Shown here: positions 20,097 through 23,526 of the stretch, piece after piece | Position numbering within the stretch: position 1 is the stretch's first letter | Layout of the letters: every line of letters starts with the position of its first letter | Source of the DNA: Liberiplasma sp046541015 | GTDB lineage: Bacteria > Bacillota_I > Bacilli_A > Izemoplasmatales > Izemoplasmataceae | Direction of reading: 5' to 3' | Assembly: GCA_046541015.1 (NCBI GenBank) | Contig: JBKHEA010000021.1 | Coordinates: forward strand, 1-23,526 | DNA: 23,526 bases | Translations under genes and position numbers: made by a program | The notes under the pieces: generated by a model | Databases searched by the model: none | The model's input: the letters and a program-made list of their open reading frames with translations, nothing else | What the model was told of the DNA's origin: nothing

Positions 20097-22536
20097 TATA
20101 ATCACCTAAAGGGTTTTGTAAGTTTAATTTTTTTAATCTTAAAGAGTTATAAATAACATTTAAGCTTGAAACACTCATCGCTGCAGCGCCAATCATTGGG
20201 TGCAACAGACCAAACATCGCAAATGGAATGGCAATGGCGTTATAAAACCATGCCCAAAAGTAATTCTCTTTAATTTTTCTAAAGATTGCTTTAGATAAAA
20301 TAATCGAAGCATACAAGGTTTCTAAATTCCCTTTAACAAGGGTGACATCCGCTGCTTCAATAGCAATATCAGTACCAGTACCAAGTGCAATACCAACGTT
20401 TGCTTGTTTTAAGGCTGGCGCATCATTTATACCATCGCCTACCATAGCAACCGTGTGATAACGTGTTTGTAAGTCTTTAATTTGATCGACTTTACCATCA
20501 GGTAAAACATTCGCAATGACTTCACTGATTGCTGCTTTTTTAGCGATGGCTTTTGCGGTTTGTTCATTATCTCCAGTAATCATAATAGTTTTAATGCCTT
20601 TTTTATTAAGCGCTGTAAGGACACTTTTAGCGTTATCTTTTAAAGCATCAGCTACAGCAATTATCCCTAAGACATTCTTTTCATCTGCAAGCACCATCAC
20701 GGTTTTTGCTTCTTTTTCTAATTTATTGATAGAAGATGTATACTCATCAAGTTTGACATTTACTTGATTCATAAGTTTTGGGCTACCTAAGTGATATGTT
20801 TTTTCTGCAATAGACCCTTTAATGCCAAGTCCAGTGATTGCTTCAAAATCTGATAATTCATTAAGTTTAAGTTTTAATGCTTTGGCTTTTTGAATGATTG
20901 ACGTTGCTAAAGGATGTTCAGAACCTTGTTCTAAGGAAGCAGCAAGTTTAATGATCGCTTCTTCTTTTAAGGGCCCTTCTAAGATATCCGTAACTTGTGG
21001 TTTTCCATACGTTAATGTTCCTGTTTTATCAAACGCAATGGCTTTAATATCTTTTAAGGTTTGAACCGCTTCACCGTTTCGAATTAATATGCCATTTGAT
21101 GCCCCCTTACCACTACCAACCATTAAAGCCGTTGGTGTACCTAAGCCTAAAGCACAAGGACAAGCGATAACCAATACAGCCGTTGCGGTAATAAAGGCAA
21201 GTGTTAATGGATTAAGGTCACTATTAACCCAAGGTAAAAAGGATTCAACACGCTCTAAAATGCTGCGATGAAAATCAGTAAAGAGCATAAATGAAGTAAA
21301 AGTTAAAAGGGTTAAGAAAATAACTGCAGGTACAAAATACCCTGTCACTTTATCCGCAAAAGCTTGAATCGGTACCTTAGTCCCTTGACACGCTTCAACA
21401 AGTTCAATCACTTGAGCTAAAAAGGTGTCATTCCCTATTTTGGTAACTTCTACATGAATTAAGCCTTGTTTGTTAATGGTTGCCCCAATGACGGTGTCAC
21501 CTTTTTTACGCTTAACAGGCATGCTTTCACCAGTTGCTATTGATTCATCGATTAAGGTTTCACCTTTAATGATTTTACCATCGGTTGGAATTTTTTCACC
21601 AGGACGAATCACCATGATATCCCCAACACTTAAATCGTTTGTATCGACTTCAACTTCTTCATCATCTTTTAAAATACGGGCGGTTTTAGCGCCAAGTTCT
21701 ATCAATTTTTTAATCGCTTGTGATGCTTTTCCCTTTGCACGTGTTTCTAGATATTTCCCAATCAAATGAAATGTCATAATCATCGTTGCCATTTCAATAA
21801 AGGTTGTAATTGGGAAAAATAGTCCCATAAGCCCTATTAAATAAGGCGGTAAAGAACCCATTGAAACTAAAACATCCATATTAGGCTTCAAATTCTTTAA
21901 CGATTTATACGCTGCAACATGGACATGTCGTCCTAAAATAAAAATAACTGGAATAGCTAAAACTGCCGTAATGAGTGTATAAAAAGGAATGCTTATGATA
22001 AACATATGAATAACCATTAAACTCATCATAATTGCTGCAATCTGTGCACTAATTTTCACTCGGTTAAAAGCTTTTTGCATTTTAACTTCATCTTCATCGG
22101 TTTGGTCTTCTTCAATAAGCTTATAGCCTATATCATCAACTAAACTTTTTACATCACTTAATTTTACTAAATCACTATCATAAGTAAAGGTTACTTTATC
22201 ACTTGCTAAATTAACGCTAACTTGTTTAATCCCATCGGTTTTAGATAACGCAGTTTCAATGCTTTTTGCACACGATGCACAATGCATCCCTTCAACTAAA
22301 TATGTTTTTTTGCTTTCATGTTGATCAATGACTATAGCATCATAACCGGTATCTTTAATCCATGTAATAATCTTGTCGCTATTAGTTTTGGATTCATCAT
22401 AACTAATGATGCCTGTATTATTTAAAAGGTTGATGGTAACTGACTCAATCTCATCTTTTTTATTAAGCGTTGTCTCAATAGCATTCACACACGATGCACA
22501 AGACATTCCACTGATCTTTAATTTAATGGTCTTCAT
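20086..22536 (-). CDS. copA: Copper-exporting P-type ATPase (P1B-1)
   Basis: An 816-residue Cu(I) efflux pump. Two N-terminal heavy-metal-associated domains carry GMSCASC (Cys13, Cys16) and GMHCASC (Cys86, Cys89). Ordered ATPase motifs follow: TGES (335-338) in the actuator, CPC (459-461) in the membrane metal site, DKTGT with phosphorylated Asp503, HP (541-542) in the nucleotide domain and GDGINDAP (700-707). The last helices keep FYN and MSVSS, the copper-specific residues. Length is typical of two-HMA CopA; the loop before the CPC helix (about 420-445) seems rather long. The ATG follows AAGGAGGT. It is co-transcribed with csoR. No copZ chaperone gene is in the window. Confidence 0.96.
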   Translation of the reverse strand: MKTIKLKISGMSCASCVNAIETTLNKKDEIESVTINLLNNTGIISYDESKTNSDKIITWIKDTGYDAIVIDQHESKKTYLVEGMHCASCAKSIETALSKTDGIKQVSVNLASDKVTFTYDSDLVKLSDVKSLVDDIGYKLIEEDQTDEDEVKMQKAFNRVKISAQIAAIMMSLMVIHMFIISIPFYTLITAVLAIPVIFILGRHVHVAAYKSLKNLKPNMDVLVSMGSLPPYLIGLMGLFFPITTFIEMATMIMTFHLIGKYLETRAKGKASQAIKKLIELGAKTARILKDDEEVEVDTNDLSVGDIMVIRPGEKIPTDGKIIKGETLIDESIATGESMPVKRKKGDTVIGATINKQGLIHVEVTKIGNDTFLAQVIELVEACQGTKVPIQAFADKVTGYFVPAVIFLTLLTFTSFMLFTDFHRSILERVESFLPWVNSDLNPLTLAFITATAVLVIACPCALGLGTPTALMVGSGKGASNGILIRNGEAVQTLKDIKAIAFDKTGTLTYGKPQVTDILEGPLKEEAIIKLAASLEQGSEHPLATSIIQKAKALKLKLNELSDFEAITGLGIKGSIAEKTYHLGSPKLMNQVNVKLDEYTSSINKLEKEAKTVMVLADEKNVLGIIAVADALKDNAKSVLTALNKKGIKTIMITGDNEQTAKAIAKKAAISEVIANVLPDGKVDQIKDLQTRYHTVAMVGDGINDAPALKQANVGIALGTGTDIAIEAADVTLVKGNLETLYASIILSKAIFRKIKENYFWAWFYNAIAIPFAMFGLLHPMIGAAAMSVSSLNVIYNSLRLKKLNLQNPLGDYNEA

Positions 22537-22548
22537 ATTAACCTCCTT

Positions 22549-22568
22549 AACCCCCGTGTAGGGGGGTC
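22549..22568. promoter_or_regulatory. Candidate CsoR operator
   Basis: CCCCC (22551-22555), GTGTA, then a G-run (22561-22566) form a pseudo-palindrome of the G-tract/C-tract type used by CsoR-family repressors. It lies between the predicted transcription start and the copA ribosome site. This GC-rich block stands out in AT-rich surroundings. Confidence 0.7.
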
Positions 22569-22575
22569 TAATTTT

Positions 22576-22604
22576 AGGGTAACATAGCCTAAGGAGTCCG
22601 TCAA
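22576..22604 (-). promoter_or_regulatory. Promoter of the copA-csoR operon
   Basis: On the minus strand TTGACG (22599-22604) and TACCCT (22576-22581) are separated by 17 bp, with TG one base before the -10. The unusual -10 may reflect dependence on the extended element. Confidence 0.6.
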
Positions 22605-22609
22605 ATGAA

Positions 22610-22636
22610 ATAAAAAAATCCTGTATAAACAGGATT
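22610..22636 (-). terminator. Rho-independent terminator of the histidine phosphatase gene
   Basis: An 8-bp inverted repeat (22617-22624 with 22629-22636) has an ATAA loop and is followed on the minus strand by a run of T. The first arm overlaps the gene's TAA stop. The T-run sits just upstream of the copA -35, so the two transcription units are insulated. Confidence 0.85.
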
Positions 22637-23234
22637 ATAAATGCACATGTTGATTCAAGGTTTTAATCACAAAACGCCCTTTATAGTAACTAATTTCAGT
22701 AATTGATGTGTTTTCTACACTAAAGTTTCTTCTATGTTCGCGGTCAATATTTAAAATGTATGTTACAATCGCGCGGATAACTCCGCCATGACTGACAATT
22801 AAAATGTGATCATCTTCATGATGTTTACTTACAATATCTAAAAATGCTTTGACACAACGGTTATGAAATCTTGGGATTATCTCACCATCAAAGACTAATG
22901 TTTCATCGTCAAGTTCCCATTTATCATAGGTTTCTTTATCACTTTCCATGACTTTTTTCCATGTTAACCCTTCCCACTGTCCCAATTCAATCTCTCTTAA
23001 ATCATCAACGACTTCAAGGTCATGATTGTGATGAGTATTGATCACTTTTGCGGTTTGTAAAGCGCGTGATAAAGGACTAGCATAAATTTTATCAAAGTGA
23101 TAATCTTTTAAAAACAAGCTTAATTTTTTTGCTTGATTTTCTCCTTCTTCATTTAAAGGTACATCTAACGTTCCTTGTAAGGTATAACGCTTATTGTAAT
23201 CCGTTTGTCCATGCCTAACAATGGTTATTTTCAA
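22635..23234 (-). CDS. Histidine phosphatase family protein (phosphoglycerate mutase-like)
   Basis: A 199-residue phosphatase of the histidine phosphatase superfamily. The catalytic RHG motif (Arg7-His8-Gly9 in IVRHGQTDYN), Arg57 in SPLSRALQTA, the acid region LREIELGQWEG (about 79-89) and the second His149 in VSHGG are all present. The size and the G.WEG motif resemble CobC/PhoE/GpmB-type phosphatases rather than the 230-250-residue glycolytic dPGM, so the substrate is uncertain. The start is TTG at 23234 after GGGTGAT. It is monocistronic, diverges from the XRE-type gene and ends in its own terminator. Confidence 0.92.
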   Translation of the reverse strand: MKITIVRHGQTDYNKRYTLQGTLDVPLNEEGENQAKKLSLFLKDYHFDKIYASPLSRALQTAKVINTHHNHDLEVVDDLREIELGQWEGLTWKKVMESDKETYDKWELDDETLVFDGEIIPRFHNRCVKAFLDIVSKHHEDDHILIVSHGGVIRAIVTYILNIDREHRRNFSVENTSITEISYYKGRFVIKTLNQHVHL

Positions 23235-23313
23235 TTAAATCACCCTTTCAGTGATTATTTTATCATAATCATTACACTTTTATAAAGATTATGTTAAAAA
23301 TCAAAATTTCCTC

Positions 23314-23342
23314 TTACAAATCGGACACATATGTCCTATAAT
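23314..23342 (+). promoter_or_regulatory. Promoter of the XRE-type regulator gene
   Basis: TTACAA (23314-23319) and a perfect TATAAT (23337-23342) are separated by exactly 17 bp. The spacer contains a nearly self-complementary operator-like repeat (23323-23336). Confidence 0.75.
23323..23336. promoter_or_regulatory. Inverted repeat inside the promoter spacer
   Basis: GGACA-CATA-TGTCC forms a 5-bp inverted repeat around a 4-nt centre, exactly filling the right part of the -35/-10 spacer. A protein bound here would cover the promoter, so it is a likely operator, possibly for the adjacent HTH protein. Confidence 0.5.
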
Positions 23343-23361
23343 AGTCTTTGAGGTGATTATC

Positions 23362-23526
23362 ATGTTAGACCAATTTTCTAGAGAATTTACACTATTTTAT
23401 GAGAAACTAAGAAAATCTAGAAACTTTAAGCAAGAAGAGTTCACGCAAGATATCGTATCGGTAAGACAATATCGCCGTTACTTAAAAGGTGAATCCGTCA
23501 TTCCACAATATGTAGCTAATCAATTA
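23362..23526 (+). CDS. N-terminal part of an XRE-type HTH regulator (3' end outside window)
   Basis: The ATG at 23362 follows GAGGTGATTATC and opens a frame that runs off the right edge (55 codons). The visible protein has the XRE/Cro helix-turn-helix pattern: FYEKLRKSRNFKQEEFTQDIVSVRQYRRYLKGE (read as FYEKLRKSRNFKQEEF followed by VSVRQYRRYLKGE), then a segment ending PQYVANQL. The layout resembles Rgg/PlcR-type regulators that have a C-terminal TPR domain, but the C-terminal part is not visible. The promoter contains an inverted repeat, suggesting autoregulation. Confidence 0.75.
   Translation, partial: MLDQFSREFTLFYEKLRKSRNFKQEEFTQDIVSVRQYRRYLKGESVIPQYVANQL

Noticed and set aside
20516..21769. 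Plus-strand open frames opposite copA
   Set aside because: copA is unambiguous on the minus strand; the opposite frames are composition shadows without start signals.
1..23526. Insertion sequences, prophage genes, CRISPR arrays, tRNA or rRNA genes
   Set aside because: No transposase or integrase motifs, no repeated spacer pattern, and no cloverleaf or rRNA sequence was seen on reading either strand.

Overview
The window is AT-rich, gene-dense bacterial DNA from a low-GC Gram-positive lineage. It looks most like an Acholeplasma-type mollicute or a close relative, although no rRNA or tRNA is present to confirm this. The reasons are the strong AT bias; short intergenic gaps; frequent TTG and GTG starts; Shine-Dalgarno sites of the GGAGG and GGTGAT types; TGA used as a genuine stop (the HPr-like gene, and the gene at 14112-14897, where a terminator stem begins at the TGA); a CrtI-type carotenoid enzyme; and a BspA-like leucine-rich surface protein. 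No mobile elements, CRISPR arrays or stable RNA genes were seen.

Region 1 (1-588): the 3' end of an unidentified gene, a small unidentified gene, and a terminator. Region 2 (589-5520, all minus strand): a fructose operon reading fruR, fruK, EIIA, EIIB, EIIC and an HPr-like protein, ended by a strong terminator. A glycerate kinase with its own promoter follows. FruK converts fructose-1-phosphate made by the EIIA/B/C permease, and FruR probably senses it. The HPr-like protein has Thr at the phosphotransfer His position but keeps the regulatory Ser, which resembles Bacillus Crh. A near-consensus cre site lies in the fruR leader. Region 3 (5766-9977, plus strand): an M29 aminopeptidase, a FabG-like SDR reductase, then an ICMT-like membrane methyltransferase coupled to a CrtI/CrtN/CrtP-type carotenoid desaturase or oxygenase.

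Region 4 (9980-13984, minus strand): a 790-residue LRR/InlB-repeat surface protein, and a four-gene operon of a DJ-1/PfpI protein, a LURP-one-related protein and two tiny tail-anchored membrane proteins. Region 5 (14112-18292, plus strand): a six-helix membrane protein with a C-terminal Rho_N-like domain, then a coupled c-di-GMP pair. The first of the pair is 5TMR-PAS-PAS-GGDEF(degenerate)-HD-GYP and the second is PAS-GGEEL with an intact active site and I-site. Region 6 (18289-23526): a two-helix membrane protein; an AraC regulator with a GyrI-like domain and a strong internal start site; a copper operon (copA, csoR) with a CsoR-like operator; a histidine phosphatase; and the 5' end of an XRE-type regulator with an inverted repeat inside its promoter.

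The main leads are the His-less HPr protein in the fructose operon, the internal start in the AraC gene, the membrane-Rho_N fusion, the methyltransferase-carotenoid enzyme pair, the paired c-di-GMP enzymes, and the promoter-embedded operator at the right edge. Several terminator stems are built from the last codons of the genes they end.
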